Source: Pseudomonadota bacterium
GTDB lineage: Bacteria > Pseudomonadota > Gammaproteobacteria > Burkholderiales > Burkholderiaceae_C
Direction: 5' to 3'
Assembly: GCA_021845505.1 (NCBI GenBank)
Contig: JAJZVU010000029.1
Location: 1-48,900, forward strand
Length of the DNA: 48,900 bases
Shown: piece after piece, positions 32,503-45,691 of the stretch
Position numbering within the stretch: the stretch's first letter is position 1
How the letters are laid out: each line of letters starts with the position of its first letter
The notes under the pieces: model-generated
The model's input: the letters and a program-made list of their open reading frames with translations, nothing else
Told to the model about the DNA's origin: nothing
Databases searched by the model: none
Position numbers and translations under genes: made by a program

Positions 32503-32745
32503 TCACCCGAGCTCGCCCGCGGCGGGTCCGGTCTGGTCCTGCTGCAGCCTGGCCAGCAGGTGGTCCACCCGGCTGCGTGCCTCGCCCAGGCGCTGGCGCA
32601 GGCTGTCGCGCTCGGCCTCGAGTTGCTGCAGGCGTTGCTGCATCAGCGCCTGCGTGCGTCGCGCTTCGGCGTGGCGCAGCGCCAGGCGCTCCACCTTGTC
32701 CTGCAGTTGGTCGAGCTGGGCGCTCCAATCGGCGGCTGGGTCCAT
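32503..32745 (-). CDS. Small coiled-coil protein, zapB-like (TIGR02449 type)
   Basis: An 80-residue protein that is nearly all coiled coil: LDQLQDKVERLALRHAEARR followed by QRLQQLEAERDSLRQRL and RVDHLLARLQQDQ. Such proteins regularly precede zapA and probably help organise the Z ring, but I do not see specific ZapB residues. A TAGAAT lies 7 bases before the ATG with no ribosome-binding site between, suggesting a leaderless message. It is divergent from the btuC-like gene. Confidence 0.82.
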   Translation of the reverse strand: MDPAADWSAQLDQLQDKVERLALRHAEARRTQALMQQRLQQLEAERDSLRQRLGEARSRVDHLLARLQQDQTGPAAGELG

Positions 32746-32752
32746 GGCGGCG

Positions 32753-32758
32753 ATTCTA
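32753..32758 (-). promoter_or_regulatory. Candidate -10 element of the zapB-like gene
   Basis: TAGAAT on the minus strand ends 7 bases before the ATG at 32745, so transcription would start at about the ATG. The flanks CTAGAATC are the same as those before clpS. No good -35 is seen. Confidence 0.4.
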
Positions 32759-32838
32759 GTGTCCTGTCCCGCTAATAACTGGCATTTCGTTCGCGCGCCC
32801 GGGCATGCAATACGATCCTGCACTTCGCGAGTCCATCG

Positions 32839-33816
32839 ATGAACCTGCCCCTGGCCCCCTGGCCCGCCGCCCAGACCGCCGGCACGGCGCCGCGCAGCAC
32901 CGTGCTGGCGGTGCTGGTCGCGCTCGCGCTGGCCGGCATGCTGGCGCTGGAGCTGGCGGTCGGCGCCGCCGGCTGGTCATGGCCGCTGGTGCGCGAACTG
33001 CGTCTGCCGCGGGCACTGGCCGCCGCCGGAGTCGGCGCGCTGCTGGCGCAGGCCGGGCTGGCGATGCAACTGGTCCTGCGCAACCCGCTGGCCGATCCCT
33101 ACGTGCTCGGCGCCTCCGGCGGGGCGGGGCTCGGCGCTCTGCTGATGCTGGTGGCCTTCGGCGGGCTGCTCGGCCTGGGCAGCCTGCTGGGGGCGCTGGC
33201 CGCGCTGGCCGCGCTGATGCTCATCGGGCGGCGCGCGATGGCCGCCACCGACGAGCAGGCGCCGGCGCAGCTGATCCTGATCGGCGCCATGCTGGCGGCG
33301 GTCTGCGGGGCCTGCTCCACGCTGACCCTGGCGCTCGTTCCCGAGCACGCGCTGCGCGGCGCGGTGTTCTGGCTGGTCGGCGACCTGTCGGGAGCCAGCC
33401 ACGGCGGCTTGCTGTGCCTGCTCGCGCTGCTGCTGGCGGGCGCGCTGCGCGCGGCGGCCCGCCGCCTGGACCGGCTGGCGCTGGGCGCCGAGCAGGCCTG
33501 GCTGCTCGGCGAGCCGGTCCGGCGCATGCGCCTGGCGCTGGTGCTGCTGGCAGCGCTGGCCACCGCGGCCGCGGTATCGCAGGCCGGCGCGGTGGGTTTC
33601 GTCGGGCTGGTCGTCCCGCATGCGCTGCGCCTGTGCGGCGTGCAGCGCATGCGCCAGCAGTCCTGGGCCGTGCCGGCGCTGGGAGCTGCGTTGCTGCTGG
33701 GAGCCGATGCGATCGCGCGCGCGGTGGCGATGCCCTATGAACTGCCGGTGGGCGCGATCACCGCGCTGCTCGGGGCGCCGGTGTTCGTGCTGCTGCTGCT
33801 GCGCGGACAGGCGTGA
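32839..33816 (+). CDS. ABC transporter permease, BtuC/FecCD family
   Basis: A 325-residue inner-membrane permease with about ten helices. The family blocks are LRLPRALAAAGVGALLAQAGLAMQ, NPLADPYVLGASGGAGLGA and AVGFVGLVVPHALRLCG, the latter near the ATPase-coupling loop. This family imports cobalamin, haem or Fe-siderophores. A BtuF-like binding protein 1.8 kb away points to cobalamin, but no cobalamin riboswitch and no btuB are present. Its stop overlaps the start of the ATPase gene. Confidence 0.88.
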   Translation: MNLPLAPWPAAQTAGTAPRSTVLAVLVALALAGMLALELAVGAAGWSWPLVRELRLPRALAAAGVGALLAQAGLAMQLVLRNPLADPYVLGASGGAGLGALLMLVAFGGLLGLGSLLGALAALAALMLIGRRAMAATDEQAPAQLILIGAMLAAVCGACSTLTLALVPEHALRGAVFWLVGDLSGASHGGLLCLLALLLAGALRAAARRLDRLALGAEQAWLLGEPVRRMRLALVLLAALATAAAVSQAGAVGFVGLVVPHALRLCGVQRMRQQSWAVPALGAALLLGADAIARAVAMPYELPVGAITALLGAPVFVLLLLRGQA

Positions 33817-34571
33817 TGGCCGATCCGGCGCTGCTGGAACTGCAGCCGCAGACCCTGCGCGCGGGCGCTCAGGTGCTGGCGCGCGAACTGAGCCTGCAGG
33901 TGCGGCGCGGACAGCGCTGGGCGGTGATCGGGCGCAACGGCGCGGGCAAATCCACGCTGCTGCGGCTGCTCGCCGGGTTGCCCGCGCCCGGGCGGCCGCC
34001 GATCCGGCTGCAGGGGCGGCCGCTGGGCGAACGGTCGCCGGCCGAGCTGGCGCGCTGCCGCTCCTACATGGCGGCGCTGCCGCATGACCGTTTCGGCATC
34101 GCGGTGCTCGACGCGGTGATGCTGGCGCAGCGCCAGCCCGACGCGCAGCGCGCGCTGCAATGCCTGCTGCGGGTCGACGCGCAGCACCTGGCGCGGCGCT
34201 CGCTGCTCGGACTGTCCGCCGGCGAGCGCCAGCGCGTGGCACTGGCGCAGGTGCTGGCGCAGGACACTGCGCTGGCGCTGCTCGACGAGCCGGCGAGCTT
34301 CCAGGATCCGAGGCACCAGGCATGGCTGCTGCGGCTGCTGCGCGAGCAGGTGCCCCGGGCGGGCGAGCGCGCGCTGGTGTTCAGCGCCCACGACGTGAAC
34401 TGGGTGGCTTCGCTGGCCACCGACGTGCTGGCCCTGCTTCCCGAGGGCCGCTGGCTCGCCGGCAGCGCGGCCGACGTGCTGCAGGCCGACACGCTGCAGG
34501 CGGTCTACGACTGCGCGTGGCAGCGCATCGAGCGCAGCGGGCGCGGCGACCTGTGGCTGGCGCTGGATTGA
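33816..34571 (+). CDS. ABC transporter ATP-binding protein, BtuD/FecE family
   Basis: The 251-residue ATPase for the preceding permease. It has Walker A GRNGAGKST (about residues 41-49), the signature LSAGERQRVALAQVL (usually LSGGE), and Walker B ALALLDEPAS with the switch His in FSAHDVNW. Start and upstream stop overlap as TGATG, so translation is coupled. It converges on the binding-protein gene with 40 bases between. Confidence 0.92.
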   Translation: MADPALLELQPQTLRAGAQVLARELSLQVRRGQRWAVIGRNGAGKSTLLRLLAGLPAPGRPPIRLQGRPLGERSPAELARCRSYMAALPHDRFGIAVLDAVMLAQRQPDAQRALQCLLRVDAQHLARRSLLGLSAGERQRVALAQVLAQDTALALLDEPASFQDPRHQAWLLRLLREQVPRAGERALVFSAHDVNWVASLATDVLALLPEGRWLAGSAADVLQADTLQAVYDCAWQRIERSGRGDLWLALD

Positions 34572-34611
34572 ACGGGTCCGGGCGGGCTGCGCGCAACGCC
34601 GCCGCTGGCGG

Positions 34612-35562
34612 TCAGCGAGCCAGGCCGCGGCGCGTGGCTTCGATGGCCCGGCACAATTGCTGCACGCCGTCGAGCACGTGCAGGCCCATCGCCGGCAGGG
34701 CGTCGGGGTCGAGCAGCACCAGGCGGGAATGGCGCACCGCCGAGATCTGCCCGAAGGCGCGCCAGCCGCGCAAGGCGTCGGCCCGCGTGCTGGCGGCGAC
34801 GATGAGCTGCGGGTCGCGGGCGAGCACGGCTTCGCGGCTGACCTGCGGCGCCGGCGCGCGCAGATCGCCGAACACATTGACCCCGCCGCACAGTCGGATC
34901 GCACGGTCGATCAGCTGATCGGCGCCGATGGTCATCAGCGGCGCCGACCACGCCTGGTAGAACACGCGCACCGGAGCCAGGCCGCGCGCCGCCTGGCGCA
35001 GCGCGTGCAGGCGCCGCGCATAGGCCTGCGCCCATTCGCGCGCGGCCGCCTCGGTGCCGGCGAGGGTGCCGATTCGCAGCACCGTCGAGGCGACGTCGCG
35101 CAGCCTGCGGGTTTCGCTCCAGTACACCGGGATTCCCAGGCGCAGCAAGGTCGCCACCTGGCGCTGCGGCGTGCCGCTGCGCCAGGCCAGGATGAGATCC
35201 GGGCGCAGCATCGCGACCGCTTCCAGGTCGATGCCGAAGGCATCGCCGACCGCCGGCAGGCGACGGGTCGCGGCCGGCATGTCGGGGCCGCGCACCACCC
35301 CGACCAGGCGCGAGGCGGCGCCGGCGGCCACGCACAGTTCGACCAGCTGCGGCGACAGCGCGACCATGCGTCGCGCCGGGCGCGCCAGGCGTACCAGGCG
35401 GCCGCTGTCGTCGCGCACCTCCAGCGCCTGGCGCGCCGCCGCGGGGCGCAGCGCCAGCGCGGCCGGACACGCCAGCAGCAGCCGCCGGCGCGCTCGCGTC
35501 AGCGCGGCGGCGGGGTCTTCGGGCGATACGGGCACAGGTCGCTCAGCGCGCAGCGCCAGCAT
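34612..35562 (-). CDS. Periplasmic binding protein, BtuF-like (helical-backbone)
   Basis: A 316-residue (or shorter) exported protein. The domain has RMVALSPQLVELCVAAGAASRLVGVV, FGIDLEAVAMLRPDLILAW and QISAVRHSRLVLLDPDAL, as in cobalamin-, haem- and Fe-siderophore-binding proteins. A signal sequence RARRRLLLACPAALALRPAAA lies after residue 25 or so from ATG 35562, so GTG 35535 or a still later start would be more natural. LLAC could be a lipobox. The coding region overlaps the 3' end of nth by 64 bases. It likely serves the convergent permease and ATPase. Confidence 0.8.
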   Translation of the reverse strand: MLALRAERPVPVSPEDPAAALTRARRRLLLACPAALALRPAAARQALEVRDDSGRLVRLARPARRMVALSPQLVELCVAAGAASRLVGVVRGPDMPAATRRLPAVGDAFGIDLEAVAMLRPDLILAWRSGTPQRQVATLLRLGIPVYWSETRRLRDVASTVLRIGTLAGTEAAAREWAQAYARRLHALRQAARGLAPVRVFYQAWSAPLMTIGADQLIDRAIRLCGGVNVFGDLRAPAPQVSREAVLARDPQLIVAASTRADALRGWRAFGQISAVRHSRLVLLDPDALPAMGLHVLDGVQQLCRAIEATRRGLAR

Positions 35563-36164
35563 TCGGGACGACGCGCCTTGCAGACGTGGCGGCCGTGCAG
35601 GATCAGCCAGTGGTGGGCGTCGTGGGCGTAGGCGGCGGGAACCACGCGGGACAATTCCTCCTCCACCTGCAGCGGGGTCTTGCCGCGCGCCAGCCCCAGG
35701 CGCTGCGCCACGCGCAGCACATGGGTGTCGACAGCCAGCGTGGGCTGCCCGAAGGCCACGTTGAGCACCACGTTGGCGGTCTTGCGGCCCACTCCGGGTA
35801 GCGCCTCCAGGGCCTCGCGGGTGGAAGGCACCTGTCCCTGGTGGCGCTCCACCAGCAGGCGGCTGAGCTCCACCACGTTGTGCGCCTTGGTGCGGTACAG
35901 GCCGATGGTGCGGATGCGTTCGGCCACGCCCGGCTCGCCCAGTTCCACCATCGCCTGCGGGGTGGGGGCGAGGGCGAACAGGCCGGGAGTGGCCTTGTTC
36001 ACCCCGGCGTCGGTCGACTGCGCCGACAGCACCACCGCGACCAGCAGCTCGAAGGGATTGCGGAAGTGCAACTCGCTGCGCGGGTGCGGGTCGGCCTGGC
36101 GCAGTCGCGCGAACAGGGCTTCGACGCGGGCGGCGCGGGCTGCGGAGGTGGCGGAGGCTGGCAT
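35499..36164 (-). CDS. nth: Endonuclease III
   Basis: A DNA glycosylase/AP lyase that removes oxidised pyrimidines. The 221-residue protein has the helix-hairpin-helix LPGVGRKTANVVL with the catalytic Lys, the catalytic Asp in TLAVDTHVLRV, and the [4Fe-4S] cluster motif CKARRPECWRCALSDLC at the C-terminus (C-x6-C-x2-C-x5-C). The chosen ATG (MPASATSAAR) is the nearest to the conserved core. It follows rsxB on the same strand by 32 bases. Confidence 0.96.
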   Translation of the reverse strand: MPASATSAARAARVEALFARLRQADPHPRSELHFRNPFELLVAVVLSAQSTDAGVNKATPGLFALAPTPQAMVELGEPGVAERIRTIGLYRTKAHNVVELSRLLVERHQGQVPSTREALEALPGVGRKTANVVLNVAFGQPTLAVDTHVLRVAQRLGLARGKTPLQVEEELSRVVPAAYAHDAHHWLILHGRHVCKARRPECWRCALSDLCPYRPKTPPPR

Positions 36165-36196
36165 GGGCGCTGGAGCGGGCGTGGCGGGTCGCGGCT

Positions 36197-36799
36197 TCAG
36201 ACGGGTCGTGCCGACTGGCGCTGGCGGGCCCTTTCCAGCGCGGCGCGGATGCGCTGCGGGTCGGGGGCGGGCGCGGCCGCGGGCACGGCGACCGCGGCCG
36301 CCAGGCGCTGCCGGCGTGCCAGGTAGCGCCGGCGGGCCGCTTCGGCCTGGCCGGCGCTCCAGGCCTGCCAGCCGGTGGCATGCGCCAGCGATGCGGGCGC
36401 GTGCATCGCGATGCAGTCGGTCGGGCAGGCCGGAAGGCACAGCTCGCAGCCGGTGCACCAGTCGGCCACCACGCTGTGCATGCGTCGCGGCGCGCCGGCG
36501 ATCGCGTCCACCGGACAGGCCTGGATGCACAGTGTGCAGCCTATGCAGGCCGACTCGTCGACGCGGGCGATTCGCCTCGGCGCCTCGTCGCCGCAGCCGG
36601 GGTCCAGCGCCAGCGGCGCGCGGCCGGTGAGGGTCGCCAGCCGCAGCACGCCTTCGGCGCCGCCGGGCGGGCAGCGGTTGATCGCCTCGCCGTCGACCAT
36701 CGCCTGCGCGTAGGCCCGGCAATCGGCATAGCCGCAGCGCCTGCACTGGGTCTGCGGCAGCGCCGCGTCGAGTCTCTCGAGCAGGGCGTCGGGGCTCAT
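36197..36799 (-). CDS. rsxB: RnfB/RsxB-type ferredoxin protein
   Basis: A 200-residue iron-sulfur protein. The N-terminal Fe-S domain starts [21 protein letters not shown] and ends with a further Cys in INRCPPGG. Two [4Fe-4S] ferredoxin motifs follow: [14 protein letters not shown] and [15 protein letters not shown]. The hydrophobic N-terminal anchor of RnfB is missing and no other rnf/rsx gene is present, so this is the stand-alone soluble form. Its neighbour nth also holds a [4Fe-4S] cluster; an electron-transfer or cluster-maintenance role is possible but unproven. Confidence 0.9.
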   Translation of the reverse strand: MSPDALLERLDAALPQTQCRRCGYADCRAYAQAMVDGEAINRCPPGGAEGVLRLATLTGRAPLALDPGCGDEAPRRIARVDESACIGCTLCIQACPVDAIAGAPRRMHSVVADWCTGCELCLPACPTDCIAMHAPASLAHATGWQAWSAGQAEAARRRYLARRQRLAAAVAVPAAAPAPDPQRIRAALERARQRQSARPV

Positions 36800-36842
36800 C
36801 GGGACTGGCCGGGGCGACGGTGGGCCGGCGCGCGCGCGGCCC

Positions 36843-38132
36843 TCAGGCGCTGCGGCGACGGCGCGCCACCACCGGCTCGGCGATCTGCCCGGACTGGCGA
36901 TGGCGGGCGATGAACTCGCGCACCCTGGGGTAGACCAGTTCGCGCCAGCGCTTGCCGGAGAAGATGCCGTAATGCCCGGCCCCCGGAACCGTGTAGTGGG
37001 ACCGGTGCTCGGGCGCGATGGAGGTGCACAGGTCGTGCGCGGCCTGTGTCTGCCCGGCGCCGGAAATGTCGTCGAGCTCGCCCTCCACGGTCAGCAGCGC
37101 CGAGGCATGGATGTCCTGCGGCCGTACCGGCTCGCCGGCGACCCGCCAGCTGCCCTGCACCAGCGCGAACTCCTGGAACACCGTGCGGATGGTGTCCAGG
37201 TAGTAGTCGGCGTCCATGTCGAGCACCGCGTTGTACTCGTCGTAGAAGCGCCGATGGGCATCGGCGTCGCCGTCGTCGCCCCGCACCAGGTGCAGGAAGA
37301 AGTCGTAGTGCGACTGCATGTGGCGGTCCGGGTTCATCGCCATGAAGCCGGTGTGCTGCAGGAACCCGGGGTAGACGCGGCGCCCCGCGCCGGGGTAGTT
37401 GACCGGGACGCGGTAGATCACGTTGGACTCGAACCACTTCAGGCTCTTGGTCGTCGCCAGGTTGTTCACCGCGGTCGGCGAGCGCCGCGCATCGATCGGG
37501 CCGCCCATCATCACCATGGTGCGCGGGGCGACGTCGCCGGCCGAAGCCAGCAGCGAGATCGCTCCGAGCACCGGGACCGTCGGCTGGCAGACCGAGATGA
37601 CATGCACGTCGGGGCCGATGTGGCGCACGAACTCCTGCACGTAGGCCACGTAGTCGTCGAGCGGGAAGGTCCCGTGCTCGGTGGGCACCATGCGGGCGTC
37701 GACCCAGTCGGTGATGTAGACCTTGTGGTCGCGCAGCAAGGTGCGCACGGTGTCGCGCAGCAGGGTCGCGTGGTGGCCCGACAGCGGCGCCACGACGAGC
37801 ACCGTCGGATGGCCCTTGAGCTGGCGCAGCACCTCGTGGTCGTCGCTGTAGCGCTTGAAGCGCAGCAGCCGGCAGAAGGGCTTGTCGATGGCCACCTGCT
37901 CCTGCACCGCCACGTCGCGTTCGCCGATGCGCACCGAGGCAATGCCGAACTGCGGTTTTTCGTAGCTCTTGAGCAGGCGGTGCATCAGCTCGTAGCTGGC
38001 CGACACCCGCTGCATGCTCGGCGCCTGTGACAGCGGCCACAGGGGGTTGGTGTAGAACTTCGACGCGGCTTGCGCGAAGTCGGCCAACGGGCTCAGGATC
38101 GCCCGTTGCGACTCGTACCAATCGTAAATCAT
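36843..38132 (-). CDS. phaZ: Intracellular polyhydroxybutyrate depolymerase
   Basis: Mobilises stored polyhydroxyalkanoate granules to 3-hydroxybutyrate units. The 429-residue protein has the opening [13 protein letters not shown] and the nucleophile Cys182 in [10 protein letters not shown], in place of the lipase Ser, as in the R. eutropha PhaZa1 type. C-terminal [16 protein letters not shown] holds the catalytic Asp and [10 protein letters not shown] the His. GGGGAG is placed 4 bases before the ATG. A TACAAT and a small dyad (38161-38181) lie upstream. The organism therefore probably stores PHB. Confidence 0.95.
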   Translation of the reverse strand: MIYDWYESQRAILSPLADFAQAASKFYTNPLWPLSQAPSMQRVSASYELMHRLLKSYEKPQFGIASVRIGERDVAVQEQVAIDKPFCRLLRFKRYSDDHEVLRQLKGHPTVLVVAPLSGHHATLLRDTVRTLLRDHKVYITDWVDARMVPTEHGTFPLDDYVAYVQEFVRHIGPDVHVISVCQPTVPVLGAISLLASAGDVAPRTMVMMGGPIDARRSPTAVNNLATTKSLKWFESNVIYRVPVNYPGAGRRVYPGFLQHTGFMAMNPDRHMQSHYDFFLHLVRGDDGDADAHRRFYDEYNAVLDMDADYYLDTIRTVFQEFALVQGSWRVAGEPVRPQDIHASALLTVEGELDDISGAGQTQAAHDLCTSIAPEHRSHYTVPGAGHYGIFSGKRWRELVYPRVREFIARHRQSGQIAEPVVARRRRSA

Positions 38133-38160
38133 CCGACTCCCCTCATGATGCGCTGCACCA

Positions 38161-38181
38161 ATTGTAGTTCCTTGCCGGAAC
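38161..38181 (-). promoter_or_regulatory. Candidate phaZ promoter -10 with adjoining dyad
   Basis: TACAAT on the minus strand (38166-38161) is abutted upstream by the inverted repeat GTTCC-GGCAA-GGAAC (38181-38167). It lies 29 bases before the phaZ ATG, a suitable place for -10 plus an operator. No clear -35. Confidence 0.4.
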
Positions 38182-38241
38182 GAGGGGGATCGGGGGCCAC
38201 CCGGGGGCGACGAAGGCCGCCGGGGCCTCCGATTGGTTCAC

Positions 38242-39447
38242 TTACTTCATCACCGCGGCGATCGACCGGGCCACATAGTCGACATTGCCTGGGTTCAGCG
38301 CAGCGATGCAGATACGCCCGGTGCTGATGCCATAGATGCCGAATTCCTTCCTCAACCTCTCCATTTGTTCGGGGTTGAGTCCAGAATAGCTGAACATTCC
38401 GCGCTGTTGGACGATGAAGTCCAGGTCGCCCTGGACCCCGTGCGCCTTCAGCCGCTCGACCAGCGCCGAGCGCATGCCGCGGATGCGCTCGCGCATCATC
38501 CCCAGCTCCTGCTCCCACTGCGCGCGCAGCGCCGGCGTCGACAGCACCATGGTGACGATCTGCGCGCCATGGGTCGGGGGGTTCGAATAGTTGGAGCGGA
38601 TCACCCGCTTGAGCTGGCTTTGCACCTTTTGCGCCTCGTCGCGGTTGCCGCAGACGATGCTCAACGCCCCCACGCGTTCGCCGTACAGCGAGAAGCTCTT
38701 GGAGAACGACGACGCGACGCAGAAGCTCAGGCCGGCCTGGACCAGCCGGCCGATCAGCGAGCCGTCCTCCGCGATGCCCTCGGCGAAGCCCTGGTAGGCC
38801 ATGTCGACGAAGGGCATCAGCCCGGCCGCCCGCACCGCCTCGATCACCTGCTGCCATTGCGCCCCGTCGAGGTCGTAGCCTGTGGGGTTGTGGCAACAGG
38901 CGTGCAGCACGACGATGGTGCCGGCCGGGGCCGCCCGCAGCGCCTGCAGCATCGCGGGGAACGCGACGCCGCGGGCGGCCGCGTCGTAGTAGGGGTAGGT
39001 GCCGACCTCGAAGCCGGCCGCCTCGAACAGCGCGCGGTGGTTTTCCCAGCTGGGGTCGGAAATCAGCACCTTGGCGGCCGGGTTCATGCGCCGCAGGAAG
39101 TCCGCGCCGACGCGCAGCGCTCCGGTGCCGCCCAGCGCCTGCGCGGTGACCACGCGGCCGTTGCGCAGCGGTTCCGAATCGGCGCCGAACACCAGCGACT
39201 GCACCGCCTGGTCGTAGGCGGCGATGCCGTCGATCGGCAGGTAGCCGCGGGGCTTCGGGCTTTCGGCGATCAGGTTCTCCGCTTCCTTCACGCAGGCCAG
39301 CAGGGGCAGCTTGCCGTTTTCGTCGGTGTACACCCCGACGCCCAGATTGACCTTGGAGGGATTGGGGTCCGCCTGGAATTGTTCGGTCAGGCCCAGGATG
39401 GGGTCGCGTGGAGCCATGTCCACGGCGGAAAACAGGGAAGCGCTCAT
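38242..39447 (-). CDS. Aspartate/aromatic aminotransferase (class I)
   Basis: A PLP enzyme of 401 residues exchanging amino groups between aspartate or aromatic amino acids and 2-oxoglutarate. Family blocks are VNLGVGVYTDENGKLPLL, the ring-stacking region SDPSWENHRALFEAAGF, HACCHNPTGYDL, and the PLP lysine in SSFSKSFSLYGERVGAL. It resembles the AspC/TyrB group; I cannot separate the two by eye. It is divergent from uvrB. Confidence 0.94.
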   Translation of the reverse strand: MSASLFSAVDMAPRDPILGLTEQFQADPNPSKVNLGVGVYTDENGKLPLLACVKEAENLIAESPKPRGYLPIDGIAAYDQAVQSLVFGADSEPLRNGRVVTAQALGGTGALRVGADFLRRMNPAAKVLISDPSWENHRALFEAAGFEVGTYPYYDAAARGVAFPAMLQALRAAPAGTIVVLHACCHNPTGYDLDGAQWQQVIEAVRAAGLMPFVDMAYQGFAEGIAEDGSLIGRLVQAGLSFCVASSFSKSFSLYGERVGALSIVCGNRDEAQKVQSQLKRVIRSNYSNPPTHGAQIVTMVLSTPALRAQWEQELGMMRERIRGMRSALVERLKAHGVQGDLDFIVQQRGMFSYSGLNPEQMERLRKEFGIYGISTGRICIAALNPGNVDYVARSIAAVMK

Positions 39448-39635
39448 GAAGGTACGGTGGTTGGGAATCGGAAGGCGGTTCCAGGCCCGGGGGTCGTCGT
39501 GCCGCCGCCGGGCGCCAGGCCAGCCGGCGCGGGGCGGGCGAGGCAGCCAGCCAGCAAGCCAGCCGACACCGGCCCGGCTCCCCCAGAACCGCCGGGCCCG
39601 CCTAGCCGCGGGCGCCGCCGGCGCGTTTGCCGCAA

Positions 39636-39649
39636 AATGCGCATTTTAG
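39636..39649. promoter_or_regulatory. 14-bp perfect palindrome AAAATGCGCATTTT
   Basis: An exact palindrome in the 247-bp divergent region between the aminotransferase and uvrB, 46 bases upstream of the uvrB ATG. It is the only AT-rich site there. It may be an operator or overlap the promoters; on the minus strand TAAAAT could be a -10. There is no LexA box of the CTGT-N8-ACAG form. Confidence 0.5.
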
Positions 39650-39694
39650 CCCCCGGCCGCCGGCGCCGCTGTGCGGCCCCGGGGGCCCGCTGCC

Positions 39695-41777
<2,083 letters not shown>

Positions 41778-41785
<8 letters not shown>

Positions 41786-42374
41786 CGCGTGGCTGCGGCG
41801 CTGGTTGCGCAAGGCCGCTGCGGGCGGCCCCGAGCAGGCGTCCGCGCCGGCGGCGCAGGCGGCGCGCGCGGAGTATGCGGTGCTGTTTTGCTGCACCGCG
41901 AACATCTGCCGCTCGCCGACCGCCGAGCAGATGTTTCGCGCCGCCGCCGAGGAAGCCGGAGTGGCCTCGCGGCTGCGCATCGACTCGGCCGGAACCCACG
42001 ACTACCAGCTCGGCCAGCCCCCCGACCCGCGCGCCCGCCACCACGCGCAGCTGCGCGGCCTGGACCTCGGCGGCCTGCGGGCGCGCAGGGTGACGCGGCG
42101 GGATTTCGACGAATTCGACCTGATCGTCGCGATGGACGACGACAACCTGCAGGCGCTGCACTTCGCCTGTCCGGAGGACCTGCGCCACAAGCTCAGGCTG
42201 GCGATGAGCTTCGCGCCGCGTGCCGGCAGCCGGGTGGTCCCCGACCCCTATCTCGGAGGGCCGGAGGCCTTCGAGCGGGTGCTCGACCTGCTCGAGCTGG
42301 CCTGCGCCGGAGTGCTGGGCCATGTCCAGGCCGAGTTGCTGCTGCGCCGCCGGCAACCCGCCGGCCCGGCCTGA
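41778..42374 (+). CDS. Low-molecular-weight protein-tyrosine phosphatase
   Basis: A 198-residue phosphatase. The P-loop reads CTANICRSP after LFC (C-x5-R), and the general-acid loop is VVPDPYLGG. About 30 residues rich in Ala and Arg precede the domain. The start ATG 41778 lies within the last codons of uvrB; ATG 41769 is possible. The pairing with uvrB suggests translational coupling. Substrates might be tyrosine kinase-regulated polysaccharide enzymes or arginine-phosphate proteins; nothing here decides it. Confidence 0.9.
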
Positions 42375-42379
42375 AGGCG

Positions 42380-43565
42380 CTACATCAGCTCGGCCCGCGG
42401 TGCCGGCGCGTCGTCGCGGCGCAGCGGGGTATGGGCCTGCAGTTCCTCGAGTTGCTGCTCGAGCAGCGGGGTCTCGCGTCCCAGCCACGACCGGATGGCC
42501 GCGTGCAGCCGCGGGTCGGCGATCCAGTGCGCCGACGTGCACGACACCGGCAGCAGCCCGCGCGCCATCTTGTGGCTGCCCTGGGCGCCGCCCTCGAACA
42601 CCTCGTAGCCGTTTTCGATGCAGAACTCCAGCGGCTGGTAGTAGCACAGCTCGAAGTGCAGCAGCGGAACGTGGCGCAGCGCGCCCCAGTAGCGGCCGTA
42701 GGCCCGCCTGCGCTGCGGGTCGAGCAGCACCAGCGAGCATGCGATGTCCTGGCCGTCCAGGCTGGCGACCACCAGCAGCACCCGATCGGCCAGCGTGCGC
42801 CCCAGGCGCAGGAAGAAGTCCAGGTTCAGGTACGGCATCGAGCCGTGCTCGGCATAGGTCTGCTCGTAGCAGCGCACGAACAGCCGCCACGTCGCCTCGT
42901 CGATCCGCCCGCCGTGCAGCCGGCGCAACGCGACCCCGCTGTGCCCGACCTTGCGCCGTTCCTGGCGCAGCTTCTTGCGCTTGTCGTGGTTCATCGCTGC
43001 GACGAAGGACTCGAAATCCGGCCACGGCGGGTCGGCCTGTCGCCAGTGGAACTGCACGGTGGTGCGCAGCATCAGCCCGGCCTGTTCGCACAACCGGCGT
43101 TCGTCGGCACTGAGGAACAGCAGGTGCAGCGACGACACCGCGCTGGCCCGCGCCAGCCGCAGCAAGGCCTGCAGCAGCGCGCCGCGCGCGGCCTCGTCGC
43201 GCCCGAGCAGCCGCGCCCCCGTGGCCGGGGTGAACGGAGTGGCCAGCAGCAGCTTGGGGTAGTAGTCCAGGCCGGCGCGCCGATGGGCGTCGGCCCAGCT
43301 CCAGTCGAACACGTATTCGCCCATCGAGTGTCCCTTGGCGTAGACCACGCAGGCCGCGGCCAGCCGCCCCGCGGCGTCGCGCAGTTGCACCGCCAGCGGC
43401 TGCCAGCCGGTCTGCGGCAGCGCGCAGCCGCTGGCCTGCAGCGCCGACAGCCAGGCGTGGCGCTGGAACACCGTGGTGCCGGGGGTCGCGTCGGCCAGCG
43501 CATCCCACTGCGCGGCGTCGATCGAATCCACCCCTTCGGTGATGTCGATGCGAAAATCCTCGTCC

Positions 43566-43567
<2 letters not shown>
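42380..43567 (-). CDS. FemAB-like N-acetyltransferase (DUF482/COG3146)
   Basis: A 395-residue protein of the GNAT superfamily type once named DUF482, predicted peptidoglycan-related. It opens with WDALADATPGTTVFQRHAWLSAL, then MGEYVFDWSWADAHRRAGLDYYPKLL, FVAAMNHDKRKKLRQERRKV, and the C-terminal FCIENGYEVFEGGAQGSHKMARGL. Function of the family is not settled. Its ATG at 43567 shares the sequence CATG with the nadE start on the other strand. Its stop is 5 bases from that of the phosphatase gene. Confidence 0.85.
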
Positions 43568-45673
<2,106 letters not shown>

Positions 45674-45691
45674 GCCACGGCGCCGGGCGCC

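Noticed and set aside
32746-32838. Cobalamin riboswitch before the btuC-like gene
   Set aside because: Only 93 bases are available and no B12-box sequence is visible; a full riboswitch does not fit.
39448-39694. LexA box before uvrB
   Set aside because: No CTGT-N8-ACAG or close variant on either strand.
41890-41916. Mutated P-loop in the tyrosine phosphatase (CTANICRS instead of CxGNxCRS)
   Set aside because: Cys, Arg and Asp-loop residues are intact, and I recall the Ala variant being common in betaproteobacterial members.
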